Shown: in pieces, positions 1-4,792 of the stretch
How the letters are laid out: each line of letters begins with the position of its first letter
Position numbering within the stretch: the stretch's first letter is position 1
NCBI GenBank assembly: GCA_000436795.1
Contig: HF993164.1
Location: forward strand, 1 to 7,341
Source: Bacteroides sp. CAG:1076
Lineage (GTDB): Bacteria; Bacteroidota; Bacteroidia; Bacteroidales; Bacteroidaceae
DNA length: 7,341 nt
Direction: 5' to 3'
Program-made: the position numbers and the translations under genes
Notes under the pieces: model-generated
What the model was told of the DNA's origin: nothing
What the model saw: the letters and a program-made list of their open reading frames with translations, nothing else
Databases searched by the model: none

Positions 1-1
1 C

Positions 2-52
2 GTTACCCAATATACGAGGGAGTTTATCGAATACTTACAAGGAAAAAAGTAA
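2..52 (+). CDS. C-terminal end of an unidentified protein (partial, runs in from the left)
   Basis: The frame beginning at base 2 reads VTQYTREFIEYLQGKK and then a TAA stop at 50-52. The peptide is amphipathic and charged at its end like a normal soluble-protein C-terminus, and the DNA becomes clearly non-coding straight after the stop. Tails of this kind close the effector domain of many LysR-type regulators, but 16 residues cannot fix a family, so this is only a guess. The other two forward frames are also open here but continue into the repeat array, which makes them unlikely. The gene starts outside the window. Confidence 0.5.
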   Translation, partial: VTQYTREFIEYLQGKK

Positions 53-57
53 AAAAG

Positions 58-84
58 TCCGGGAGCCGGATAAAATATATCCGG
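58..84. other. Two mutually exclusive small hairpins after the left-hand gene
   Basis: Three CCGGA-type arms lie in a row: TCCGG (58-62), CCGGA (66-70) and TCCGG (80-84). The middle arm can pair with either neighbour. The right-hand option extends to a perfect 7-bp stem CCGGATA/TATCCGG (66-72 with 78-84) around a 5-base loop. A-rich tracts flank both sides, so a U tract would follow the hairpin only in - strand RNA. It lies 14 bases after the stop of the left-hand gene and may stabilise or end that transcript, but it is not a canonical + strand terminator. Confidence 0.35.
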
Positions 85-119
85 AAAAAACTGAAAAAAC
101 ATGCTGAAATTCTCTCCGC

Positions 120-174
120 TTTTTGTACAAAAAATATTCTGTTTTGTACAAATTCCAAAAGTTTTTGTACAAAA
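120..174. repeat. Three TTTTGTACAAAA palindromes at exact 21-bp spacing
   Basis: Perfect palindromes built on TTTGTACAAA occur at 120-133 (14-bp symmetric form), 143-152 and 163-174. Their centres fall at 126.5, 147.5 and 168.5, exactly 21 bp apart, which is two turns of B-DNA and puts all three on the same face of the helix. A fourth perfect 12-bp copy lies at 338-349. The sequence between them is not conserved. This is non-coding DNA beyond the stop of the left-hand gene. It could be a set of operators for a dimeric DNA-binding protein, or part of an extragenic repeat family. Nothing in the window decides between these. Confidence 0.75.
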
Positions 175-349
175 GCATGAAACAAAAACGGCAGAAACCG
201 GAGAAAACGACGGCAATCTCCGGAAAACAAGTAACGACATCCGGAGAAAACAACAGCTGCATCCAAGGAAAACAATAACAGCATCCGGAGGAAACGACAG
301 CAAAATTCGAGAAAAGCATGCCCAAAAGTCTTACGGATTTTGTACAAAA
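175..349. repeat. Degenerate 21-22 bp tandem array ending in a fourth TTTTGTACAAAA
   Basis: After the third palindrome the same period continues with a different core. CCGGA(G)-AAAAC-type units begin near 197, 219, 240, 262 and 284, with lengths of 21-22 bp. Most units have the form CCGGAG, then AAAAC, then a purine-rich stretch, then GCAT. The unit at 262 is degraded to CCAAGG. The motif AAAAGCATG occurs both just after palindrome 3 (171-179) and near the end of the array (312-320). Long overlapping open frames here, mainly on the - strand, come from the near absence of stops in the repeat and encode low-complexity Phe/Cys/Arg-rich peptides. I do not regard them as genes. Confidence 0.6.
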
Positions 350-373
350 CAAGGTTAAAACAACGGAAAGTAA

Positions 374-420
374 TCTTCAGGAAAGGAGGCTTTTTTCCTG
401 AAGAGCTGTGAGAATCACAG
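374..420. other. Pair of adjacent perfect hairpins
   Basis: The first hairpin has a perfect 11-bp stem, TCTTCAGGAAA (374-384) with TTTCCTGAAGA (394-404), around a 9-base loop containing GGAGG. One base later a second perfect inverted repeat CTGTGA/TCACAG (406-411 with 415-420) has a 3-base loop. Neither is followed by a T tract on either strand, so they do not look like intrinsic terminators. They could be RNA structures near the end of a transcript from the left, a processing site, or protein-binding inverted repeats. Confidence 0.45.
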
Positions 421-899
421 AAAAGGACAATACATGTCTACCAGATAAAACTGAATTCTTTAGAAAGATAGACTGAAAAAATATCGGAAAACATTCTATG
501 AAAAATACTCTATATACAATCTGATAGCACAATCAAAATAAAATATGATTATTTACATTCTTCTTTCCTTTCAAAAGCCCAATAGAAACTATATAAATTA
601 CATAATATTAAGCCATAGAATATAATTAACCGTACCGAACACTTTCTGCCCCGTCATAGCCATACATATTTATAAAGCGCTATAGCTTTACCCGTTCAAT
701 AATATCACCGTAACTATAATCAACGTCGATTATCTACCACCCAATAAATGGCATTCAATAATAACTCACCTGAGATTTTCATAAATCACCAATGATAGGA
801 AATAGAAATCTGAGAAGCCTTAACAGACATAAAAGATAAAAAATGCCCTACAAAACCATTATTAATGTGCCAAAAACTATATAGCTGTAAAGATTTCAT
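421..899. other. AT-rich stretch with no supportable gene
   Basis: All six frames are broken by frequent stops, and there is no tRNA-like cloverleaf, no transposase fragment and no tandem repeat. A 6-bp inverted repeat TAAAGC/GCTTTA lies at 673-690. On the - strand, 626-733 gives two short peptide-like stretches in one frame split by a stop (see rejected items). The region separates the left-hand gene and its repeats from the promoter of the GH28 gene, and any distal regulatory sites for that gene would lie here. Confidence 0.5.
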
Positions 900-907
900 T
901 ATCTTTG
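900..907 (+). promoter_or_regulatory. Bacteroides-type -7 element of the GH28 gene
   Basis: TATCTTTG at 900-907 matches the Bacteroides -7 consensus TAnnTTTG exactly and lies 36 bases before the ATG at 944, giving a leader of roughly 30 bases. No good TTTG -33 element is visible at the expected distance (about 876-880), so the promoter may be weak or activator-dependent, which would suit a substrate-induced polysaccharide-degrading enzyme. That last point is inference. Confidence 0.45.
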
Positions 908-943
908 GAAATCAACAAACACTAAAAAACACATTGATTCACT

Positions 944-2392
944 ATGAAAACGAAAAAACAAACAAAACTACAATCCACATCCTGGTGGAGAGAATTAGGG
1001 ACAACTTGCATCATGTCTTTATGCTGTATCATCACTTTTGCATCTGAGCCGGTCAATTTTGACAAAGTATTTAAAGAAGCGCTCAACATAGAACAACAAA
1101 TAAAGCGCACCAGCTTTCCTGACAAAGTGTACAACATCAAAGATTTTGGAGCAAAGACCAACACTCCGGAAGAGCCATGCCACGAAGAAATTAATTTAGC
1201 CATTACAACCTGCAACCAAGCAGGAGGAGGAACGGTTGTCATACCGAAAGGAACATTCTACACCGGCCCCATTACAATGAAAAGTAACGTAAACTTACAC
1301 CTCGAAGAAGGAGCTGTACTTAAGTTTTCCACAGACCAGAAACTTTATTTCCCGGGAGTTATCACACGCTGGGAAGGATTAGACTGCTATAATGCCCATC
1401 CATTAATTTATGCTTATGGCGAAACCAATATTGCCATAACAGGAAAAGGAACTATAGACGGGCAAGGTTCCAATGAATCGTGGTGGCCCATGTGCGGTGC
1501 CCCACGTTACGGATGGAAAGAAGGCATGCACAGTCAGAAACTGGGAAGTCGCGAGCGGCTGATGGGCTATGCAGAGCTAAAACGTCCCATCTACGAACGA
1601 GTAATGACGCCCGAAGATGCCTTGCGACCACAACTTATCAACTTCTATCTCTGCAATACAATTCTGATAGAAGACGTCACTTTGCTAAACTCACCATTCT
1701 GGGTCATCCATCCCTTATTATGTGAAAGTCTGATTGTTAGTGGAGTAAAAATCTATAACCGCGGTCCGAATGGTGACGGCTGCGACCCTGAATCCTGTAA
1801 AAATGTCCTAATAGAAAATTGCCGTTTCGATACGGGCGACGACTGCATCGCCATCAAATCCGGACGAAATGAAGACGGAAGAAAATGGAATCGCCCAAGC
1901 GAAAACATCATTGTCCGCAATTGTGAAATGAAAAACGGGCATGGAGGTGTTGTCATCGGCAGTGAAATATCTGGAGGATATCGCAACTTATATGTTGAAA
2001 ACTGCGTAATGGATAGTCCGCAACTGGATAGAGTTATCCGAATCAAGACCAACGACTGTCGTGGAGGTATCGTAGAAAATGTCTTTGTAAGGAACATACA
2101 AGTAGGTCAGTGTCATGAGGCTGTTCTGAAAATAAACCTGCTTTACGAAAGCAAAGAGAACTGTAACCGCGCCTTCCCTCCCATTGTACGAAATGTACAC
2201 TTAAAGAATATCACTTGCGAAAACAGCCAATATGGAATTTATGCCGTGGGCTTACCAAACAAAGATTGTGTATATAATATATCTGTCGAAGATTCACAAT
2301 TCAACAATGTAAAGAAAGGTGGAAACCGAATAGAGAACGTTACGGACATTACAATGAAAAATCTCCAAATCAACGGCAAAATCGTAAAATAA
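944..2392 (+). CDS. Secreted GH28 family glycoside hydrolase (polygalacturonase-like)
   Basis: This predicted pectin-degrading enzyme has 482 residues and belongs to the right-handed beta-helix GH28 family, which hydrolyses galacturonic-acid-containing backbones by inversion. All four family motifs are present: NGDG (276-279, catalytic Asp278), DTGDD (296-300, Asp299/Asp300), GHGG with His333, and RIK (366-368). Motif I is NGD instead of the common NTD. Residues 21-33 form a hydrophobic segment after a basic N-terminus, with a plausible signal peptidase I cut near A33/S34, so export to the periplasm or beyond is expected. The two cysteines at 27-28 do not form a good lipobox. The ATG at 944 is preferred because it gives the complete signal peptide; no Shine-Dalgarno is visible, as is usual in Bacteroides. 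Alternating beta-strand and turn segments (NVLIENC, NIIVRNCEM, NLYVENC) fit the coil repeats. The length agrees with bacterial exo-acting members. Exact substrate and exo or endo mode cannot be read from the sequence. No SusC/D partners are in the window. Confidence 0.93.
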   Translation: MKTKKQTKLQSTSWWRELGTTCIMSLCCIITFASEPVNFDKVFKEALNIEQQIKRTSFPDKVYNIKDFGAKTNTPEEPCHEEINLAITTCNQAGGGTVVIPKGTFYTGPITMKSNVNLHLEEGAVLKFSTDQKLYFPGVITRWEGLDCYNAHPLIYAYGETNIAITGKGTIDGQGSNESWWPMCGAPRYGWKEGMHSQKLGSRERLMGYAELKRPIYERVMTPEDALRPQLINFYLCNTILIEDVTLLNSPFWVIHPLLCESLIVSGVKIYNRGPNGDGCDPESCKNVLIENCRFDTGDDCIAIKSGRNEDGRKWNRPSENIIVRNCEMKNGHGGVVIGSEISGGYRNLYVENCVMDSPQLDRVIRIKTNDCRGGIVENVFVRNIQVGQCHEAVLKINLLYESKENCNRAFPPIVRNVHLKNITCENSQYGIYAVGLPNKDCVYNISVEDSQFNNVKKGGNRIENVTDITMKNLQINGKIVK

Positions 2393-2432
2393 TATTTTAC
2401 CATAAACGTTGAGAGAAATCCCGACGAAGGGG

Positions 2433-2478
2433 AAAAAAGCCATGACACTCACTCGAAAACAGTGACAGTCATGGCTTT
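2433..2478. terminator. Long hairpin between convergent genes
   Basis: A perfect 11-bp stem AAAGCCATGAC (2436-2446) with GTCATGGCTTT (2468-2478) encloses a 2x2 internal loop and a further 5-bp stem TCACT/AGTGA (2449-2453 with 2461-2465), capped by a 7-base loop. An A6 run at 2433-2438 gives a U tract for - strand RNA, so it terminates best the leftward transcript of the FKBP gene. It lies 44 bases past the GH28 stop and may also define the 3' end of that mRNA, although only three T follow on the + side. Confidence 0.65.
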
Positions 2479-2508
2479 CACATTATAGTTCTATGATATA
2501 ACTTTTCA

Positions 2509-2555
2509 AAAAAAATCAGCCTGCACAGACTTCTATCCTAAGAAAAGAGCAGGCT
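2509..2555 (-). terminator. Terminator immediately after the FKBP gene
   Basis: Read on the - strand, a 7-bp stem AGCCTGC/GCAGGCT (2555-2549 with 2524-2518) begins one base after the TGA stop and is followed by a run of T (complement of the A tract around 2508-2515). The loop is long, about 24 bases. The position directly behind the stop and the U tract argue for intrinsic termination. With the hairpin at 2433-2478 it would give two terminators in series. Confidence 0.6.
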
Positions 2556-2556
2556 T

Positions 2557-2958
2557 TCAAAATACATTAAGCAATTCCACTTCAAAAATCAATGTGGAGC
2601 AAGCAGGAATAGGACCCGAAGGTCGATTACCATAACCCAGTTCAGAGGGGATATAAATCACCCAACGATCGCCAACATGCATTTGCTGCAGAGCTATCTG
2701 CCAACCTTCTATCACATCCGACAGGCGCAATGCCTCCGGACATCCCCTTTTCCATGAATTATCAAACTCACGTCCGTTAATCAGCGTTCCCCGATAATGT
2801 ACAGAAACAATACTTCTCAAATTGGGCGATTGTGTACCACTTCCTTGTTGAACAACCTGATACATCATACCGGAAGGATGTCTTTGTACTCCTTCTTTCT
2901 GCGAAATCTCTTTCAAAAAATCAATATTCCGCTGTTTATATTCCTCTTTCTTTGCCAT
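2557..2958 (-). CDS. FKBP-type peptidyl-prolyl cis-trans isomerase, cytoplasmic
   Basis: This 133-residue protein isomerises Xaa-Pro bonds and probably helps protein folding. A charged, probably helical N-terminal segment (about 1-27) precedes one FKBP domain (about 30-132). Ligand-pocket residues are recognisable: Tyr55, Phe65-Asp66, Val82-Ile83, Trp86, Tyr109 and Phe125, with the closing strand STLIFEVELL at 121-130. The loop usually written IPPNSTL is IPACSTL here. There is no signal peptide or lipobox, so unlike many Bacteroides FKBPs that are exported it should act in the cytoplasm. It lacks the dimerisation arm of FkpA/Mip proteins. The start is the ATG at 2958; the frame also opens at a TTG at 2970, which adds only four residues and is less likely. 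The gene stands alone with its own promoter-like element upstream and two hairpins downstream. The substrate is unknown. Confidence 0.92.
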   Translation of the reverse strand: MAKKEEYKQRNIDFLKEISQKEGVQRHPSGMMYQVVQQGSGTQSPNLRSIVSVHYRGTLINGREFDNSWKRGCPEALRLSDVIEGWQIALQQMHVGDRWVIYIPSELGYGNRPSGPIPACSTLIFEVELLNVF

Positions 2959-2979
2959 AAATTCGGTCAATTATACCGA

Positions 2980-3011
2980 CAAAGATAATAAGAGTTTATA
3001 AAATTCCAGAA
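2980..3011 (-). promoter_or_regulatory. Promoter of the FKBP gene
   Basis: On the - strand TATCTTTG (2987-2980) matches TAnnTTTG, with a TTCTG at about 3011-3007 exactly 19 bases upstream in the place of the -33 element. Transcription would start near 2974, leaving a leader of about 16 bases to the ATG at 2958. A second identical TATCTTTG occurs upstream at 3045-3038 and could be an alternative start. Confidence 0.5.
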
Positions 3012-3129
3012 CATAGGCCTTTTTTATGCCTCGATATCAAAGATAAAAAATCGACACAGCCTACCGAAAATCAGTACAATAAAGCCGAATATTGTTCTTA
3101 TCAATTCTTTGCCAACTATCGCAATCAAC

Positions 3130-3179
3130 AGCAAAAAATAAGAAGCCCGACATTAATACGGATGTTATTAATGACGGGC
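3130..3179 (-). terminator. Terminator of the DUF6249-like gene
   Basis: A 14-bp inverted repeat with a single mismatch, GCCCGACATTAATA (3145-3158) with TATTAATGACGGGC (3166-3179), has a 7-base loop. On the - strand it is followed by a T-rich run (complement of the A-rich 3133-3141). It lies 37 bases past the stop at 3216, in the right place to end the leftward transcript. Confidence 0.75.
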
Positions 3180-3215
3180 AACTTACTATTCTACTAATTT
3201 TACAACGGGCTCATA

Positions 3216-3641
3216 TCATTTATGCCGTGAAGCACGCATAATTTCAATAACAAATGCAACAATCAGTCCGATACCTCCTCCCAATAATACGCTGGCTCCA
3301 TAAATAATAGAAACAGTTTCACGGACAGGACGACTGGCCATATCGCTGGCAAAATATTCCGGCTGAGAATTTAAAATAATACAATATCCTGTCAATAATC
3401 CCAATCCAAGTCCTATCAACAGACAACCCAAGCGAAGAGATGACGAGGACATAGGAAACATATTTCCTCCCAGATTGAATAAAGACAAGCCTGTATTTTT
3501 TTTTTTTTCATCGGTCAATGCCTCCACCGGAAGCTTTTCTATCAACATCATACGTTCTTTTCTGCCGACAAACAATTCGAACAACTTGTAAATAACGCCA
3601 AAAACTATTGCAACATTAGCAACAATCATCAATTCTTCCAT
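3216..3641 (-). CDS. Three-helix membrane protein, DUF6249-like
   Basis: This protein of 141 residues has no known function. Three hydrophobic segments are clear: about 5-24, 71-90 (Gly/Leu-rich) and 111-134 (Gly-rich, GASVLLGGGIGLIVAF). Between the first two lies a basic soluble stretch with RKERMMLIEKLPVEAL (27-42). That pattern, an N-terminal helix followed by an R-E-R-x-x-L-I-E-type motif and two later helices, is typical of the small Bacteroidota membrane proteins grouped as DUF6249; the assignment is from memory of the pattern and is tentative. The start at 3641 is supported by AAAAGGA seven bases upstream. It is divergent from the ECF sigma factor pair, and comparable small membrane proteins often sit beside ECF sigma genes in this group, so a regulatory link is possible but inferred. 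Oddity: codons 45-49 contain a run of 13 A, and a slip of one base either way would remove helices 2 and 3. Confidence 0.8.
   Translation of the reverse strand: MEELMIVANVAIVFGVIYKLFELFVGRKERMMLIEKLPVEALTDEKKKNTGLSLFNLGGNMFPMSSSSLRLGCLLIGLGLGLLTGYCIILNSQPEYFASDMASRPVRETVSIIYGASVLLGGGIGLIVAFVIEIMRASRHK
3496..3508 (-). repeat. 13-base A tract inside the DUF6249-like coding region
   Basis: The + strand shows 13 consecutive T, which is A13 on the coding strand, covering the end of Glu45, Lys46-48 and the start of Asn49. With 12 A the frame ends within about 20 codons, and with 14 A the protein continues out of frame for about 50 codons before a stop. Both forms keep only the first helix. Tracts this long are prone to replication slippage and transcriptional slippage. 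Confidence 0.9.
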
Positions 3642-3648
3642 ATCGTTT

Positions 3649-3655
3649 TCCTTTT
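3649..3655 (-). promoter_or_regulatory. Ribosome binding site of the DUF6249-like gene
   Basis: AAAAGGA on the - strand ends seven bases before the ATG at 3641. It is a moderately good Shine-Dalgarno in a group where such sites are often absent, and it supports this ATG over the later Met5. Confidence 0.45.
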
Positions 3656-3663
3656 AAAGTGAA

Positions 3664-3671
3664 TATTTTTG
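3664..3671 (+). promoter_or_regulatory. Possible -7 element for the sigma factor pair
   Basis: TATTTTTG fits TAnnTTTG and lies about 120 bases before the preferred sigma start at 3787, giving a long leader that contains the nested inverted repeats. No convincing -33 element is visible. A near match, AATCTTTG at 3744-3751, is an alternative with a much shorter leader. Confidence 0.3.
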
Positions 3672-3683
3672 TTTCTTTGTCCG

Positions 3684-3779
3684 TTTAGACGAACCAATGC
3701 ACGAAAAGGTTACAACCATAATGAAGAAAAAAAATTTTTTCTCAATCTTTGTAACCTCAACCTCGGGAAAGCGTCTAAA
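3684..3779. other. Nested inverted repeats in the divergent interval before the sigma factor
   Basis: Three concentric pairs share roughly one axis: TTTAGACG (3684-3691) with CGTCTAAA (3772-3779), AGGTTAC (3707-3713) with GTAACCT (3751-3757), and a central A8T6 run (3727-3740) that is self-complementary. The spacers between outer and inner arms are 15 and 14 bases. The outer right arm ends seven bases before the preferred sigma ATG at 3787, so as RNA the structure would sit at the ribosome entry site. As DNA it could be a set of operator half-sites serving both divergent genes. Confidence 0.55.
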
Positions 3780-3786
3780 AAGACAA

Positions 3787-4332
3787 ATGAAAAAAGACGA
3801 ATCATATATCATCACGCGTATCCTGGCAGGAAAAACTGAAGAGTATGCTTACTTCCTCGATACTTATGGGCAAGCAGTCTTCGCACTGATCGTCCGTATG
3901 GTCAATTCCGAAGAAGATGCCGAGGAGCTGACGCAGGATGCATTTATGAAAGCTTTCGAACATTTATCATCATTCGGCGGGAAAAGTAGCTTTTCTACCT
4001 GGATTTATCGGATCGCCTATAATACGGCACTATCTTTTCTGCGAAAGAAAAATGTGGAACAAACAATGCTGGATGACAATTTATGGAATCAGATATCAGA
4101 CACACAAATAGACAACACATTAAACGATGATTCGGAAGAACAAATAGAAAAACTGCAACAGGCGCTGACCAAACTAACTGCCGAAGAACGTGCATTGGTC
4201 ACATTGTTCTACGAAGAAGAACGCCCTATACAGGAACTTGCCCAGATTCTGAATCAGAACGAAGGAAATATTAAAGTTAAGCTACACCGTTTACGCAAGA
4301 AATTATATTTATTAATGCAAAAGGAGGAGTAA
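3787..4332 (+). CDS. ECF-type RNA polymerase sigma factor (sigma-70 family)
   Basis: A 181-residue protein that directs RNA polymerase to a dedicated promoter set, probably in response to an envelope or stress signal. Region 2 spans about 18-88, with the core-binding and -10 recognition part SEEDAEELTQDAFMKAFEHL (41-60) and the downstream part FSTWIYRIAYNTALSFLRKK (69-88). An acidic linker follows (about 90-120), then region 4 (about 121-178) with a helix-turn-helix, ERPIQELAQILNQNEGNIKV (145-164), and the basic KLHRLRKKL tail. There is no region 1 or 3, as expected for ECF members. The start is uncertain: the frame is open up to ATG 3697 and also has ATG 3721, which is preceded by AAAAGG. 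Family similarity begins at KKDESYIITRIL, and the extra N-terminus looks unlike a protein of this family, so 3787 is preferred. It is paired with the small membrane protein two bases downstream. Confidence 0.92.
   Translation: MKKDESYIITRILAGKTEEYAYFLDTYGQAVFALIVRMVNSEEDAEELTQDAFMKAFEHLSSFGGKSSFSTWIYRIAYNTALSFLRKKNVEQTMLDDNLWNQISDTQIDNTLNDDSEEQIEKLQQALTKLTAEERALVTLFYEEERPIQELAQILNQNEGNIKVKLHRLRKKLYLLMQKEE
4321..4327 (+). promoter_or_regulatory. Strong Shine-Dalgarno for the small membrane protein
   Basis: AAGGAGG lies within the last codons of the sigma factor gene and ends seven bases before the ATG at 4335. It is a near-perfect match to the anti-Shine-Dalgarno sequence, unlike most starts in this window, and fits tight co-expression of the pair. 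Confidence 0.65.
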
Positions 4333-4334
4333 AG

Positions 4335-4697
4335 ATGACAGAGTATAAAGACCAAGGACTACGGAAAGCTGCCCGACAGAATAAGCCTCCCCAGCTTCCA
4401 AGCAATTTCACCTATCGCATGATGAAACGAATTGGGGAAGAAATGTATCTGCGTGAGAAACGACAGGAAAAACGTTTATTCATATTAATGATACTCACTG
4501 TCACTCTGATGATAGGAGGATGCATCGGCATGATTGTATGGATATATGGGAAAGAAATAGCCGAAGGTTTACAAAAATCAGTCAACAATCTGCCTGAACC
4601 TTCATCACTCATTTTTTATCTTCCGATGCTGATTGCGTTGCCTTTATTGAGAATATTCGATCGCTGGCTACGGAGAAAATTCAAACATCTATTATAG
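4335..4697 (+). CDS. Small two-helix membrane protein, putative anti-sigma partner
   Basis: A 120-residue protein encoded two bases after the sigma factor stop. The N-terminal cytoplasmic part (about 1-45) is charged and includes LPSNFTYRMMKRI (21-33), a short motif of the type seen at the N-terminus of small Bacteroidota proteins that follow ECF sigma genes. Two hydrophobic segments follow, about 48-71 and 90-107, with a short loop between them; the C-terminus is strongly basic (RWLRRKFKHLL). The layout predicts both termini in the cytoplasm, where the N-terminal part could bind the sigma factor. No zinc-binding anti-sigma motif (HxxxCxxC) is present, and the protein is smaller than classical FecR-type anti-sigmas. 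The anti-sigma role is inferred from gene order and topology only. Transcription probably ends at the hairpin at 4740-4769. Confidence 0.85.
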   Translation: MTEYKDQGLRKAARQNKPPQLPSNFTYRMMKRIGEEMYLREKRQEKRLFILMILTVTLMIGGCIGMIVWIYGKEIAEGLQKSVNNLPEPSSLIFYLPMLIALPLLRIFDRWLRRKFKHLL

Positions 4698-4739
4698 AAT
4701 CAGTCCATCAGGTGCAATATACCATCAGGAAAAGGCATA

Positions 4740-4769
4740 AAAAAGCCCGGCAAAAATGCCGAGCTTTTT
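4740..4769. terminator. Bidirectional terminator between convergent operons
   Basis: Stem AAAAAGC (4740-4746) pairs with GCTTTTT (4763-4769). After one C/A mismatch CGGCA (4748-4752) pairs with TGCCG (4757-4761) around an AAAA loop. The A5 and T5 arms give a U tract in both directions. It lies 43 bases after the stop of the small membrane protein gene and 24 bases after the acyl-CoA dehydrogenase stop in its own direction, so it serves both. Confidence 0.85.
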
Positions 4770-4792
4770 CTATATTAAAGCAAACTGCTCAA

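Noticed and set aside
120..349. The 21-22 bp array considered as a CRISPR.
   Set aside because: Repeats are too short and too degenerate, there are no unique spacers between conserved direct repeats, and no cas gene is present.
626..733. Possible remnant of a gene on the - strand, giving IIDVDYSYGDIIERVKL, a stop, then RFINMYGYDGAESVRYG and a stop.
   Set aside because: Only about 35 codons with an internal stop, no start, no recognisable family, and nothing coding on either side. Chance is enough to explain it.
865..1047. Open frame on the + strand overlapping the start of the GH28 gene.
   Set aside because: It overlaps the GH28 signal peptide in another frame, has no domain features and lies over the promoter-like element.
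2958..2970. TTG at 2970 as start of the FKBP gene.
   Set aside because: The ATG at 2958 lies four codons inside and leaves the domain intact, and the added residues have no support.
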